A stretch of DNA of 40,447 bases from Treponema sp. (GTDB lineage Bacteria; Spirochaetota; Spirochaetia; Treponematales; Breznakiellaceae), in assembly GCA_031254315.1 (NCBI GenBank), contig JAIRUQ010000074.1, positions 1 through 40,447 of the forward strand, read 5' to 3'. The position numbers and the translations under genes were made by a program. This document shows positions 1 to 8,226 of this stretch, piece after piece (within the stretch, counting starts at the first letter, position 1; the number at the start of each line of letters is the position of its first letter). The notes under the pieces are model-generated. The model saw nothing but the letters and a program-made list of their open reading frames with translations. It had not been told where the DNA came from and made no database searches.

Positions 1-2
1 CT

Positions 3-1871
3 GCCTCAAATGCGCGTACCGCCCAGGCATCATCGGAAAGCCTGAATAAGGGTCTGCGCGTCGCCTTTTCGTCCGGTACGGTCATGGGCTTCGTAGTCGT
101 AGGGCTTGGTTTGATCGACATATCAATATGGTTCTTCCTGCTGAAATATGTGTTTTTAACGGAGACTTCATCCAGTCTTATTGCACATGCCAACGAGATG
201 GGAATGACGGTGAAAGATGCACAGATTCAACTAATTTCCTCCGCAATGCTTACCTTTGGCATGGGCGCATCCTGTATGGCGCTTTTCGCCCGTGTCGGCG
301 GCGGTATCTTTACCAAAGCGGCGGATGTCGGCGCTGACCTGGTCGGCAAAGTTGAAGCCGGTATTCCCGAAGACGATCCCCGCAACCCGGCGGTTATCGC
401 CGATAACGTTGGCGACAATGTTGGCGACGTTGCCGGTATGGGCGCTGACTTGTACGAGTCATACGTTGTAGCCATTGTGGCGACCATGGCCCTTGCCGTT
501 TCGGCAGGTTACGGCTTTGGCGGCGCGGCGGTTCCCATGACCATGGCATCGGTTGGCATCCTGGCGTCAATTATCGCCACGTTCTTTGTGCGGACAAAGG
601 AAGACGCCAGCCAGAAAAGTCTGCTTGCGGCGCTCCGCAAAGGCACCTTTATCGCATCGGGGCTTATCGTACTCCTTTCCATTCCCGTGGTATATTACAG
701 CCTTGATTGCGCCGCCAATCCCGAACGCTTTAGCATTTATTGGGCGATTGTTTCAGGCTTGCTTGCCGGTATGCTCATCGGGTTCTTTACCGAGTACTTT
801 ACCTCGGATAATTACAAACCCACCAAAGAGTTGGCCGGAACCAGCCTTACCGGGCCTGCCACGATTATCATTGGCGGTCTCTCGCTGGGTATGTTTTCGA
901 CCCTTGTTCCCGTTGTCATCGTGTCAATTTCCGTTCTGGCGAGTTTTTTGGTGTCAGGCGGGTTTGACTTTATTATGTCGGTCGGTAGCCCGGAACAGAT
1001 AAACGCAAGTTATCAAAGAGGTTTGTACGGCGTGGCTATTTCCGCCGTTGGTATGCTTTCCACGCTCGGTATAACCCTCGCCACCGACGCTGACGGCCCG
1101 GTTGCGGATAATGCGGGCGGTATCGCTGAAAGGAGCCATCTGCCTCCGGAAGTACGCAAGCGCACCGATGCCCTCGATTCTCTGGGCAACACCACCGCGG
1201 CAACGGGCAAAGGCTACGCCATCGGCTCCGCGGCTCTTTCCGCTCTCGCGCTCATTGTCGCTTACCTTGATGAAATTAAACTCATCAAACCCGATTTTCA
1301 ATTCAGGCTGGAAGTAAGAGATCCACTGGTACTCATTGGTCTGATGATAGGCGTTATGTTGCCGTTCCTGTTCTCTTCACTCACCATGAAAGCCGTTGGT
1401 CGTGCCGCACAAAACATTGTTATTGAGGTACGCCGCCAATTCAAGGAAATTGCCGGGCTTATGGAAGGCAAAGCCGATCCCGATTACGCCAAGTGCGTAG
1501 ACCTTTGTACCAGGGGCGCCCAGAAAGAAATGGTTGCCCCCGCGCTTTTGGGTATATTAAGCCCGATTGTGGTCGGTCTGTTACTCGGCCCGAACGGCGT
1601 TACCGGAATGTTAGCCGGCGCGCTCGGTTCAGGTTTCGTACTGGCGATCATGATGGCCAATGCCGGCGGCGCTTGGGACAATGCGAAAAAACACATTGAA
1701 GGCGGCGCTCACGGCGGAAAAGGCTCAGACCCGCACAAAGCCGCGGTTGTCGGCGACACCGTTGGCGATCCCTTCAAAGATACCTCCGGCCCTGCCATCA
1801 ACAACTTCATCAAATTGCTTTCGATGGTCTCCATCGTTTTCGCCGGACTTATTTTGACTGTTTGGGGCTAA
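3..1871 (+). CDS. hppA: Membrane-bound K+-dependent ion-pumping pyrophosphatase, 5' end outside window
   Basis: Integral-membrane pyrophosphatase that couples hydrolysis of PPi to Na+ and/or H+ export. The frame is open from base 3 and reads ASNARTAQASSESLNKGLRV before the first internal ATG at 84, so the true start lies upstream and the gene is cut by the window edge. Diagnostic stretches are GGGIFTKAADVGADLVGKVE, the acidic pyrophosphate/Mg site DNVGDNVGDVAGMGADL, DNAGGIAE, and a C-terminal GDTVGDPFKDTSGPAIN. At the K+-specificity site the protein reads GNTTAATGKG; an Ala where K+-independent enzymes have Lys marks the K+-dependent subfamily (family knowledge), which contains Na+ pumps and Na+/H+ pumps. 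Many hydrophobic segments fit the 16-helix fold. Family assignment is very secure; the pumped ion is inferred only. Confidence 0.96.
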   Translation, partial: ASNARTAQASSESLNKGLRVAFSSGTVMGFVVVGLGLIDISIWFFLLKYVFLTETSSSLIAHANEMGMTVKDAQIQLISSAMLTFGMGASCMALFARVGGGIFTKAADVGADLVGKVEAGIPEDDPRNPAVIADNVGDNVGDVAGMGADLYESYVVAIVATMALAVSAGYGFGGAAVPMTMASVGILASIIATFFVRTKEDASQKSLLAALRKGTFIASGLIVLLSIPVVYYSLDCAANPERFSIYWAIVSGLLAGMLIGFFTEYFTSDNYKPTKELAGTSLTGPATIIIGGLSLGMFSTLVPVVIVSISVLASFLVSGGFDFIMSVGSPEQINASYQRGLYGVAISAVGMLSTLGITLATDADGPVADNAGGIAERSHLPPEVRKRTDALDSLGNTTAATGKGYAIGSAALSALALIVAYLDEIKLIKPDFQFRLEVRDPLVLIGLMIGVMLPFLFSSLTMKAVGRAAQNIVIEVRRQFKEIAGLMEGKADPDYAKCVDLCTRGAQKEMVAPALLGILSPIVVGLLLGPNGVTGMLAGALGSGFVLAIMMANAGGAWDNAKKHIEGGAHGGKGSDPHKAAVVGDTVGDPFKDTSGPAINNFIKLLSMVSIVFAGLILTVWG

Positions 1872-1895
1872 TTGAAAAGTGAATAGTGATTAGAA

Positions 1896-1924
1896 AAGGC
1901 CCCGCTTTACGGCGGGGTTTTTTA
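1896..1924 (+). terminator. Rho-independent terminator of hppA
   Basis: Stem ccccgc (1900-1905) pairs with gcgggg (1912-1917) around a 6-nt loop and is followed by a run of T. It sits 25 bases after the pyrophosphatase stop and before the pgi ribosome site. Confidence 0.85.
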
Positions 1925-1950
1925 TAGTTTCTATAGTTAAGGAGTAAGCT

Positions 1951-3528
1951 ATGCAATATACCAATTTTGATAGTACTGCCGCATACCGGCAGATGGCGGA
2001 TTATGCCGCGCGCTTCGGCTTTGATTTTAAAACGGCCCTTGACGCGGAACGAGTGCAGCAGTGCCAGGCGCCTATGGCCGGGGGCTTATGTTATTCATGG
2101 GCCGCCAAGGCGGTGGATTCAGAAGCGATAAAATTGCTTCAGGCGCTTGCCGATGAACAGGAACTTATCGCCAAATACAAAGCCCTGCTTGACGGCGAAG
2201 TTATTAACACCGGCGAAAAACGCAAAGTACTACACCAACTACTGCGGGGAGAGCAGGGACAGCCGGTTATCGAAGACGGCAAAAATATCGGGGAATTTTA
2301 CCGGAAGGAATTACAGCGTTTTTGCGATTTTGCCGGCGATGTCCATGCGGGTAAATTCAAGGGCAGTACCGGAAGGCCGTTTAGTACGGTGGTGCAAATC
2401 GGCATTGGCGGTTCTGACCTGGGACCGCGGGCGTTGTATCTCGCGCTGGAAAATTGGGCGGTAGCGGAAGGCAAAAAAAAGCTTGACGCGAAGTTTATTT
2501 CCAATGTAGACCCCGATGATGCCTCTGCGATAATGACTGCGGCGCCGCTGGAACAGAGCCTTTTTGTGCTAGTTTCAAAAAGCGGCACAACCCAGGAAAC
2601 GCTGGCAAATGAACTTTTTGTCAAGGAAAAACTGAAAAGGGCGGGCTTGGATAGCTCTAAGCACATGGTTGCCGTTACCAGCGAGACCAGCCCGCTTGCC
2701 CGCAATCCGGCATATCTTGATTCTTTTTATATTGACGATTATATCGGCGGACGTTATTCGTCATCATCGGCAGTTGGCGGCTGTATACTGAGTCTTGCCT
2801 TTGGACCGCAGGTGTTCAAGGATTTTCTTTCCGGCGCGGCGGAAGCGGACAAAATGGCCCTTGACATGGATATTCTAAAAAACGCCGCCCTGCTGGATGC
2901 CTTAATCGGCGTATGGGAACGGAATTTTCTGAATTATCCCTATACGGCGGTTCTGCCCTACAGTCAGGCGCTTTCCCGCTTTCCCGCCCATCTGCAGCAG
3001 TTAGACATGGAATCCAACGGCAAGCGGGTAAACCGCGACGGCCAGCCGATTGCGTATAACACGGGGCCGGTGGTATTCGGCGAACCGGGAACCAACGGGC
3101 AGCACTCGTTTTACCAGTTGCTCCATCAGGGAACCAGCCCCGTCCCCCTGCAATTTATCGGTTTTACCGAAAGCCAAAAGGGCGATGATGTAACCGTGGA
3201 CAGATCGGTCAGCCAGACCAAACTCAAGGCGAATCTTGTCGCGCAGATTGTCGCCTTTGCCAAAGGCCAAAGCGATTCCAACCCGAACAAAGATTTTCCC
3301 GGCGGACGGCCTTCCAGCCTTATCTACGGGAAACAGCTTACCCCCGCCGCGCTGGGCAGCCTTCTTGCCCACTTTGAAAACAAGGTGATGTTTCAGGGGT
3401 TTGTGTGGAATGTCAACAGTTTTGATCAGGAAGGCGTGCAGTTGGGAAAAATACTGACCAAAAAGGTACTTTCAGGCGATTCAGGGGATTCCGCACTGGA
3501 CGCATACAGCAAACTGCTGGGGATATAG
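1951..3528 (+). CDS. pgi: Glucose-6-phosphate isomerase
   Basis: Cytosolic enzyme interconverting glucose-6-phosphate and fructose-6-phosphate in glycolysis/gluconeogenesis. The 525-residue protein has the sugar-phosphate (SIS) signatures IGIGGSDLGPRAL and LVSKSGTTQETLANE, then GGRYSSSSAVG, MESNGKRV, the catalytic-site block GEPGTNGQHSFYQLLHQGT and the C-terminal family signature around SFDQEGVQLGK. Length and motif order match the full-length bacterial enzyme. The start is set by AAGGAG about six bases upstream of the ATG. It follows a terminator, so it is likely transcribed separately from hppA, and runs 8 bases short of the ThuA-like gene, with which it probably shares a transcript. Confidence 0.97.
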   Translation: MQYTNFDSTAAYRQMADYAARFGFDFKTALDAERVQQCQAPMAGGLCYSWAAKAVDSEAIKLLQALADEQELIAKYKALLDGEVINTGEKRKVLHQLLRGEQGQPVIEDGKNIGEFYRKELQRFCDFAGDVHAGKFKGSTGRPFSTVVQIGIGGSDLGPRALYLALENWAVAEGKKKLDAKFISNVDPDDASAIMTAAPLEQSLFVLVSKSGTTQETLANELFVKEKLKRAGLDSSKHMVAVTSETSPLARNPAYLDSFYIDDYIGGRYSSSSAVGGCILSLAFGPQVFKDFLSGAAEADKMALDMDILKNAALLDALIGVWERNFLNYPYTAVLPYSQALSRFPAHLQQLDMESNGKRVNRDGQPIAYNTGPVVFGEPGTNGQHSFYQLLHQGTSPVPLQFIGFTESQKGDDVTVDRSVSQTKLKANLVAQIVAFAKGQSDSNPNKDFPGGRPSSLIYGKQLTPAALGSLLAHFENKVMFQGFVWNVNSFDQEGVQLGKILTKKVLSGDSGDSALDAYSKLLGI

Positions 3529-3536
3529 GGAACGCC

Positions 3537-4220
3537 GTGCGCGTACTATTACTTTGTGATGATTATTGGCATCCGGGGAAAGTTCCCATTGACGGCGTTG
3601 CCCCGCTGGCAGAAAAAGGTTTTCAGTTCGACATTATCACCAATGCAAACGATTTTACGCAGGATATATTAACGCAATACCCGGTTGTCCTTCTGGTAAA
3701 ATGCGATGAGGTTTCGCAAACCGACAAACAAAGCTGGAAAACGGAAGCGGTGCAGCAGGCGTTTGTCGCATATGTGACACACGGCGGCGGGTTATTGGCG
3801 GTTCACAGCGCAACCGTCCCCGGCACGCACACCGAATCCCTTGACCAGTTGCTGGGGTGCCGGTTCAAGGGCCATCCCAACGAATGTCCGGTTACCGTAC
3901 AGCCCATAAAACCGCATCCGGTAACCGAAGGCGTGGAAATGTTCTGCGAAACAGATGAACATTACCGGCTCGACGTGTTTGCGCCCGATGCCGATATTAT
4001 CATCGCGTCGTATTCTCCGCCGCAGGGCGAGGAAAGCAAGTATCAGGAAGACCCGTATCACAATACCCAGGCCGCGGTCTGCCCTGCCGGGTATGTGCGG
4101 ACGCAGGGCGAGGGACGGGTTTGCGTTCTTACGCCGGGGCATCATCTGGCCGTGTGGCATAATCCGCAGTTTCAACTAACGCTTTCAAACGCCCTGCGTT
4201 GGTGTGCTCGTGTTCTGTAA
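3537..4220 (+). CDS. ThuA-like domain protein
   Basis: A 227-residue soluble protein of the ThuA (trehalose-utilisation) family, a class I glutamine-amidotransferase-like fold often linked to sugar catabolism; no reaction can be assigned. Visible family features are the N-terminal strand VLLLCDDYWHPG, the central GGGLLAVHSA turn, HPVTEGVEMF followed by TDEHYRLD, and the C-terminal GEGRVCVLTPGHH...ALRWC pattern. It starts with GTG just 8 bases after pgi, with AGGGA in front, suggesting co-transcription with pgi. Its last four codons lie inside a perfect 13-bp inverted repeat. ThuA family membership is fairly secure; the substrate is unknown. Confidence 0.85.
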   Translation: MRVLLLCDDYWHPGKVPIDGVAPLAEKGFQFDIITNANDFTQDILTQYPVVLLVKCDEVSQTDKQSWKTEAVQQAFVAYVTHGGGLLAVHSATVPGTHTESLDQLLGCRFKGHPNECPVTVQPIKPHPVTEGVEMFCETDEHYRLDVFAPDADIIIASYSPPQGEESKYQEDPYHNTQAAVCPAGYVRTQGEGRVCVLTPGHHLAVWHNPQFQLTLSNALRWCARVL

Positions 4221-4237
4221 ACAGAACACGAGCTTTT
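4206..4237. terminator. Perfect hairpin between convergent genes, overlapping a stop codon
   Basis: A 13-bp perfect inverted repeat (4206-4218 with 4221-4233) spans the last codons and stop of the ThuA-like gene and is followed by TTTT. It separates convergent genes and probably ends transcription, at least on the plus strand. Confidence 0.75.
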
Positions 4238-5168
4238 AATCCCGGCAGAGTTCTACCGCAAAACGGATAACACGATCGTAATATTCGGGTGTCAGGCGCA
4301 CAGGGATGTCCGATTCGCTGTTAAGGTAGCGCCAAGTCGCGGGGATAAGATGGCGGACGGATTCATCCTTTATTGAACCGGAAATAAGCGTATCGGCGAA
4401 ATTGGGCTGATTGCGCAGCAGCAAGGCAAAAGGATCCGCCTCGGCGGAAGGGAGTATGGTTATCGTCTGGACGGGAATTCCTCCCTGCAAAAATCCGGCG
4501 TCATCGGAAAAAGGAGTGGGAGCCTGCAATAGCTTGTTAAACCGAAGATAGCGGGCAACGCCCAAAGCCTTTTCTCGCAGATGGTTGATCGTTTCGCTTG
4601 CATGGTTAAATCCCGGTCGTTCATTTTTTTTTAGCAAATAGTCAACCGTACTGGAAATTATAAATGTATCGCCGGTTCCGCAGGCGTCAAAATTAAAAAT
4701 CCGCGCGTTACTCAATTCCAGTTCCAGAAGTTTTTTTGCCAGGCTGTACGACCCCTGATTCTGAATCCCCTCGCCGGTTTTCAATTCTTCCTTGTCGGTA
4801 AAAATAATAATCCAGTTATCGAGTCTCTGGTCGCCAAGCCGGAGCGCTGTTTTAAGCAGTTGAAAAACCGCCGCGCTATTGTCATTTGCGCCGGGACTGC
4901 CTGGTGCCCGGTCATAATGGGCGTTCAAAATAACCGGACTTTGTTTTTTGAACGGGAACGCCCCCCCGGCGGAAGGTCTTATATTTTTCCCTTTTGGGAA
5001 AATAAAAAAATGCTTGTTCCCTTCAATGGGAATAACCACGGAATTAAGTCCGAGTTTTTCAATATGTTCAGAGAGTATGGTAAAGCGGTCGGCATCCAGC
5101 TTGATAAAATCAAAAAACCGTTCATACGGACTTTCTTTCGCCCATGTGTGGCTGGTTTGCGGTTTCAT
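4236..5168 (-). CDS. M28-family (Zn aminopeptidase-like) peptidase
   Basis: A 310-residue putative metallopeptidase. The M28 metal-ligand pattern is visible: LNAHYDRAPGSPGANDNSAAV supplies the first His/Asp and the bridging Asp, TDKEELKTGEG the Glu pair, and FNFDACGTGD a further Asp. The last His ligand could not be placed with confidence. No signal peptide is visible, so it is probably cytoplasmic. I chose ATG at 5168 because AAGGAAG lies about 10 bases upstream; the longer reading to 5273 lacks such a site and would run into the preceding gene. It follows the ParB-like gene by only four bases, so the two are probably translated from one message. Substrate unknown; an inactive homologue is possible. 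Confidence 0.75.
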   Translation of the reverse strand: MKPQTSHTWAKESPYERFFDFIKLDADRFTILSEHIEKLGLNSVVIPIEGNKHFFIFPKGKNIRPSAGGAFPFKKQSPVILNAHYDRAPGSPGANDNSAAVFQLLKTALRLGDQRLDNWIIIFTDKEELKTGEGIQNQGSYSLAKKLLELELSNARIFNFDACGTGDTFIISSTVDYLLKKNERPGFNHASETINHLREKALGVARYLRFNKLLQAPTPFSDDAGFLQGGIPVQTITILPSAEADPFALLLRNQPNFADTLISGSIKDESVRHLIPATWRYLNSESDIPVRLTPEYYDRVIRFAVELCRD

Positions 5169-5172
5169 GTAT

Positions 5173-6093
5173 TTACCGCTTCCTTTTAAAAATACGATCC
5201 AGCAGCAGCGAGAAGAACCGAAAATGCTTCCCTTTATTTTCGCCATACTTCCGTGAAAAATCACCTGCCGCATCGGCCATGGAATAACCGCCGTATTTCT
5301 TTTTCAAAAAATCCCAATGCTTCATAATCCAGACATACAGGTCACCTTCGGTTCTGCCGGGAAATTGCGTCAAAAGCCACTGTTCCCGGATAATGGTTAC
5401 CGCCGGGCTATACACATTGCGGTGCCATGAAACCAACGCCTGCGAAAAAGGTATTTCTTCTTCTACGGTTTCATTTAAGAAGTACTTATGCCCCAGAATA
5501 TGATTGTAAATCTCATCGTAGCGGCCCGGTGAACTAAAATTGAGTGACATATCGCCGGTCAGTTCCCCAAATTGGGTTTTTTCGTAAAACACCTTTTTCT
5601 CATAGTCGATAATGGCTTCCCGCAGTTGATCAGGAGTCATGCCGGGCTGTATCTTTATTTCCGAAGCAAGACTGATTACTTCCGCGTCTATAAATTCAAC
5701 CTTTTGCGTTTTCGCTACCGAAACGCGGTGGTTGCCGTCACGGACAAAGTACACTCCCCCAATTTCGTAGAGCAGGATTGATGGCAGAATAATATCTTTG
5801 ATATGGGCTTCGTCCACCCGTATCCAGCGGCTGCGCAAATGTTCCGCACGGGGAAGGAAGTACCGGTTAAAATCACGATAGCGGCCTTCGCTGCCAACAA
5901 TAAGCTTAATCGGCACTGTCTGGAGTCCCATGTATACCTGATTTTTCGGCTTGAGCATTTCTTTTACATCATAGAATGAAAGCAGTTTGTCCCGATCAGA
6001 GTTCATTAAATTCAGAATTTTAGAGAGCGCCGCACGGCTTCTGGCCTTGCTAAAATCACTTGCGGCCAGATTGGTAATTCCCCCGTATTCCAT
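5173..6093 (-). CDS. Conserved protein with ParB/sulfiredoxin-like 'DGNHR' motif
   Basis: A 306-residue soluble protein that I cannot name. The N-terminal half contains VPIKLIVGSEGRYRDF and then a segment VYFVRDGNHRVSVAKTQ followed by VEFIDAEVI; this resembles the ParB/Srx nucleotide-binding fold (GxxR-type loop followed by a beta strand), which is inference from pattern. The C-terminal half is helical and rich in aromatic residues (FSQALVSWHRNVYSPAV, LYVWIMKHW). ATG 6093 follows GGGGGAA and lies two bases after the stop of the metallophosphoesterase gene, so the genes form a tight minus-strand operon with the downstream M28-like peptidase. Confidence 0.7.
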   Translation of the reverse strand: MEYGGITNLAASDFSKARSRAALSKILNLMNSDRDKLLSFYDVKEMLKPKNQVYMGLQTVPIKLIVGSEGRYRDFNRYFLPRAEHLRSRWIRVDEAHIKDIILPSILLYEIGGVYFVRDGNHRVSVAKTQKVEFIDAEVISLASEIKIQPGMTPDQLREAIIDYEKKVFYEKTQFGELTGDMSLNFSSPGRYDEIYNHILGHKYFLNETVEEEIPFSQALVSWHRNVYSPAVTIIREQWLLTQFPGRTEGDLYVWIMKHWDFLKKKYGGYSMADAAGDFSRKYGENKGKHFRFFSLLLDRIFKRKR

Positions 6094-6095
6094 TG

Positions 6096-6713
6096 TTATT
6101 CCCCCGTGTCAATGACATAATGACTGTAGGCATTAATTACATCGGTTCCCATCCATCGAGTCCGGCGGACATCCGACAGATCATACAAATGAATATGCCC
6201 ATGAACCAAATATTTTGGTTTGAAATTTTTTATAAACCAACGAAACGCATTAAAACCCCAATGACATTTATCCGCCTTGTCGTGTATGCCCTTCGGCGGC
6301 GCATGAGTCAGCAGGACATCAAGGAAGCGCCCATACACAAGCCGGTTAAAGAGCAGGGTGGGGACAAGTTTCGCAATTTCAAAATACATTTGCGCCTCGG
6401 TGAACTGGTTTGGCCCCTTATTATAACGCATACAGCCGCCCAGTCCGGCGATAATCAACCCTTCCTCTTTTCGTATTTTTGAACCAAGATGGGTAGAACC
6501 AAAATCGTCCAAAATATCAGCATTACAGTCCTCAGTATGATGATTCCCGAAAATGAACAACAGCGGCTTATTCAGATTGGTAACGATATAATCCAGATAA
6601 TCCAGGGGGAGATCTCCCGCGCCAAGGATCAAGTCCACATCGGCAAAACGTTTCTTTATCGAATTTGAGTATACCAAGGGATCAATCTGGTCGGAAACGC
6701 AGAGAATCTTCAT
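6096..6713 (-). CDS. Calcineurin-like metallophosphoesterase
   Basis: A 205-residue predicted cytosolic phosphoesterase. Expected metal-site motifs appear in order: an N-terminal SDQID in place of the common D-x-H, GAGDLPLDY (GD), FGNHHTED (GNHE variant with His for Glu), LLTHAPPKG and VHGHIHLYD. The first motif, SDQID, is not the usual DxH, so the first metal site may be modified. It is the first gene of a three-gene minus-strand operon and is divergent from the AI-2E-type transporter. Substrate cannot be told from sequence. Confidence 0.85.
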   Translation of the reverse strand: MKILCVSDQIDPLVYSNSIKKRFADVDLILGAGDLPLDYLDYIVTNLNKPLLFIFGNHHTEDCNADILDDFGSTHLGSKIRKEEGLIIAGLGGCMRYNKGPNQFTEAQMYFEIAKLVPTLLFNRLVYGRFLDVLLTHAPPKGIHDKADKCHWGFNAFRWFIKNFKPKYLVHGHIHLYDLSDVRRTRWMGTDVINAYSHYVIDTGE

Positions 6714-6716
6714 GCC

Positions 6717-6745
6717 TTGCCTTACTTCTTGTTTTATTCTATGAT
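6717..6745 (+). promoter_or_regulatory. Sigma-70-like promoter for the AI-2E-type transporter
   Basis: TTGCCT (6717-6722) and TATGAT (6740-6745) with a 17-base spacer, in the intergenic gap 25 bases before the transporter start. Confidence 0.45.
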
Positions 6746-6769
6746 ATTACGGAAGAAAAGGGAAGAGAT

Positions 6770-7876
6770 ATGAAAGAACAACCCTCACTAACGCCCCCGC
6801 ACTGGCCGGTTCAAAGCTATGTTTTTGGGGCGATTCTCATCTTTCTGTTTGTCATGGTGTGCAGGCTTCTTGCCCCGTTTTTTACGGCCCTGCTCTGGTC
6901 AACCCTGCTGTACATTATGTTCAGCCCCCTGCACCGCCGTCTGGTACGGGACCTTAATTTTAACACCATAAAAGGGAAAATACTGCGTAATCTATGGGCC
7001 GTAATCTTTACGCTGGGAACAATGGTGCTTATCCTTATCCCGCTTTCTTTGGTAATTTCGATATTTTTCAAGCAGATTTTGGAACTGGGACGATACGGGC
7101 ACGAAATCTTAAATCAGCGGCCTGAGTACCTGCGTGATATTTTTGAAAAAGTATCGGAGTTGATCAATGATGTTTCCGCCGGTATGGTATCCGTAACCGC
7201 CGACAGCATTGAATTGCAGGCAAAAACCGCCATTTCCAATCAAATGCAGCGCGCGGTATATCTGAGCAGCAACATAGCCAAAAATATCGGCAGTTTTTCA
7301 CTAACCATGCTGCTCATCATGTTTTCACTGTTTTTCTTTTATATTGACGGCTCCTACCTTTCCCGGCTGGTATTGCGCGCCATTCCGATAAAAAAAGAAT
7401 ACATCAGCGCCCTTACCTCAAAATTTATCGACATAACCCGCAACCTTTTCTTCGGTTACATTATAGTCGCATTGCTGCAATCAACGGTGGCGTTTGGCAT
7501 TTATACTCTTTTCGGCGTAAAAGGATCGCTGGTACTTTCAGTCCTTACTTTTATCATCGTATTCATTCCGATGTTTGGCGCTACATTGATATACATACCT
7601 GTAACCATTCTTAAAATTGCCAGCGGCGATGTGGCGGGCGGTGTCCTTTTTCTGATTGTCTCAATAATTTTTATTTCGGGCATCGATAATATCCTGCGGC
7701 CGTTCTTCCTGCGCGACCGGATTCACCTTCATCCGCTGATAATATTCTTTGCCATTATGGGCGGGTTATTTGTTTTTGGGTTCAACGGATTTATTCTTGG
7801 CCCGGTGCTGGTTATTTTATTCCTTACCGTACTGGATTTATTCTTAACCGAACATAAAATCGGCCATCAGGAGTGA
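6770..7876 (+). CDS. AI-2E family transporter (PerM/YdiK-like)
   Basis: A 368-residue polytopic inner-membrane protein of the AI-2E transporter family (PF01594-type), whose members export small molecules or act as Na+(Li+)/H+ antiporters. Seven or eight hydrophobic segments are visible: two near the N terminus, then a soluble helical stretch with the family-like block ISNQMQRAVYLSSNIAK, then a C-terminal membrane cluster containing VFIPMFGATLIYIPV and ILRPFFLRDRIHLHP, the best-conserved part of the family. ATG 6770 is preferred because GGAAGAG precedes it at a suitable distance; an upstream reading to 6665 would overlap the divergent gene. The ACT-domain gene begins three bases after its stop. 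Transported substrate unknown. Confidence 0.88.
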   Translation: MKEQPSLTPPHWPVQSYVFGAILIFLFVMVCRLLAPFFTALLWSTLLYIMFSPLHRRLVRDLNFNTIKGKILRNLWAVIFTLGTMVLILIPLSLVISIFFKQILELGRYGHEILNQRPEYLRDIFEKVSELINDVSAGMVSVTADSIELQAKTAISNQMQRAVYLSSNIAKNIGSFSLTMLLIMFSLFFFYIDGSYLSRLVLRAIPIKKEYISALTSKFIDITRNLFFGYIIVALLQSTVAFGIYTLFGVKGSLVLSVLTFIIVFIPMFGATLIYIPVTILKIASGDVAGGVLFLIVSIIFISGIDNILRPFFLRDRIHLHPLIIFFAIMGGLFVFGFNGFILGPVLVILFLTVLDLFLTEHKIGHQE

Positions 7877-7879
7877 TTA

Positions 7880-8149
7880 ATGAACGCGATTATTACCGTA
7901 GTAGGTTCCGACAAAGTAGGCATTATCGCCAAAGTATCGGTATATCTCGCCGAGAGAAATATTAATATTATTGACATTAGCCAAACAGTCCTGAGCGGCA
8001 ATTTTGTGATGATGATGGTGGTCGATCTTTCGTCCAGCGCCAGAGCACTTGAGGAAGTAAAAAAAGAACTTGCCGACATGGGGGATTCTTTTAATGTTTC
8101 TATCAGCATGATGCACGAAAAAGTTTTTAGCGAGATGCATCGCGTTTAA
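7880..8149 (+). CDS. ACT-domain protein (UPF0237 family)
   Basis: An 89-residue single ACT domain. The N-terminal IITVVGSDKVGIIAKVSVYL is the typical beta-alpha entry with the DKVGI ligand loop, followed by NINIIDISQTVL and a hydrophobic MMMVVDL strand. Stand-alone ACT proteins of this family are thought to sense amino acids or similar ligands. The ribosome site GGAG overlaps the end of the transporter gene. It lies directly upstream of the UPF0210 gene; this ACT/UPF0210 pairing recurs in bacteria and archaea, so the two proteins probably act together. The last codons are inside a long palindrome. Confidence 0.92.
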   Translation: MNAIITVVGSDKVGIIAKVSVYLAERNINIIDISQTVLSGNFVMMMVVDLSSSARALEEVKKELADMGDSFNVSISMMHEKVFSEMHRV

Positions 8150-8202
8150 TAAAATACGAAGTATTTTATTAAACGCGGGGGAGAAAAGCGGTGCTTTTCT
8201 CC
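8141..8202. repeat. Two tandem perfect hairpins between the ACT and UPF0210 genes
   Basis: Hairpin one pairs 8141-8157 with 8161-8177, 17 bp without mismatch around a GAA loop, and includes the last two codons and stop of the ACT gene. Hairpin two pairs 8180-8189 with 8193-8202, 10 bp around GGT. Neither is followed by a T run, so they could stabilise or process the mRNA between two cotranscribed genes rather than terminate it. Confidence 0.8.
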
Positions 8203-8226
8203 ATCACTTTAATTGTGGGGAAATTG

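Noticed and set aside
954-1301. Minus-strand frame of 115 codons inside the pyrophosphatase gene
   Set aside because: Antisense shadow in a GC-rich gene; no start signal and no family features.
3001-3372. Minus-strand frame of 123 codons inside pgi
   Set aside because: Antisense shadow of pgi with low-complexity Gly/Arg-rich translation.
7867-8140. Minus-strand frames opposite the ACT-domain gene
   Set aside because: Shadows of a well-supported gene with no ribosome sites or recognisable motifs.
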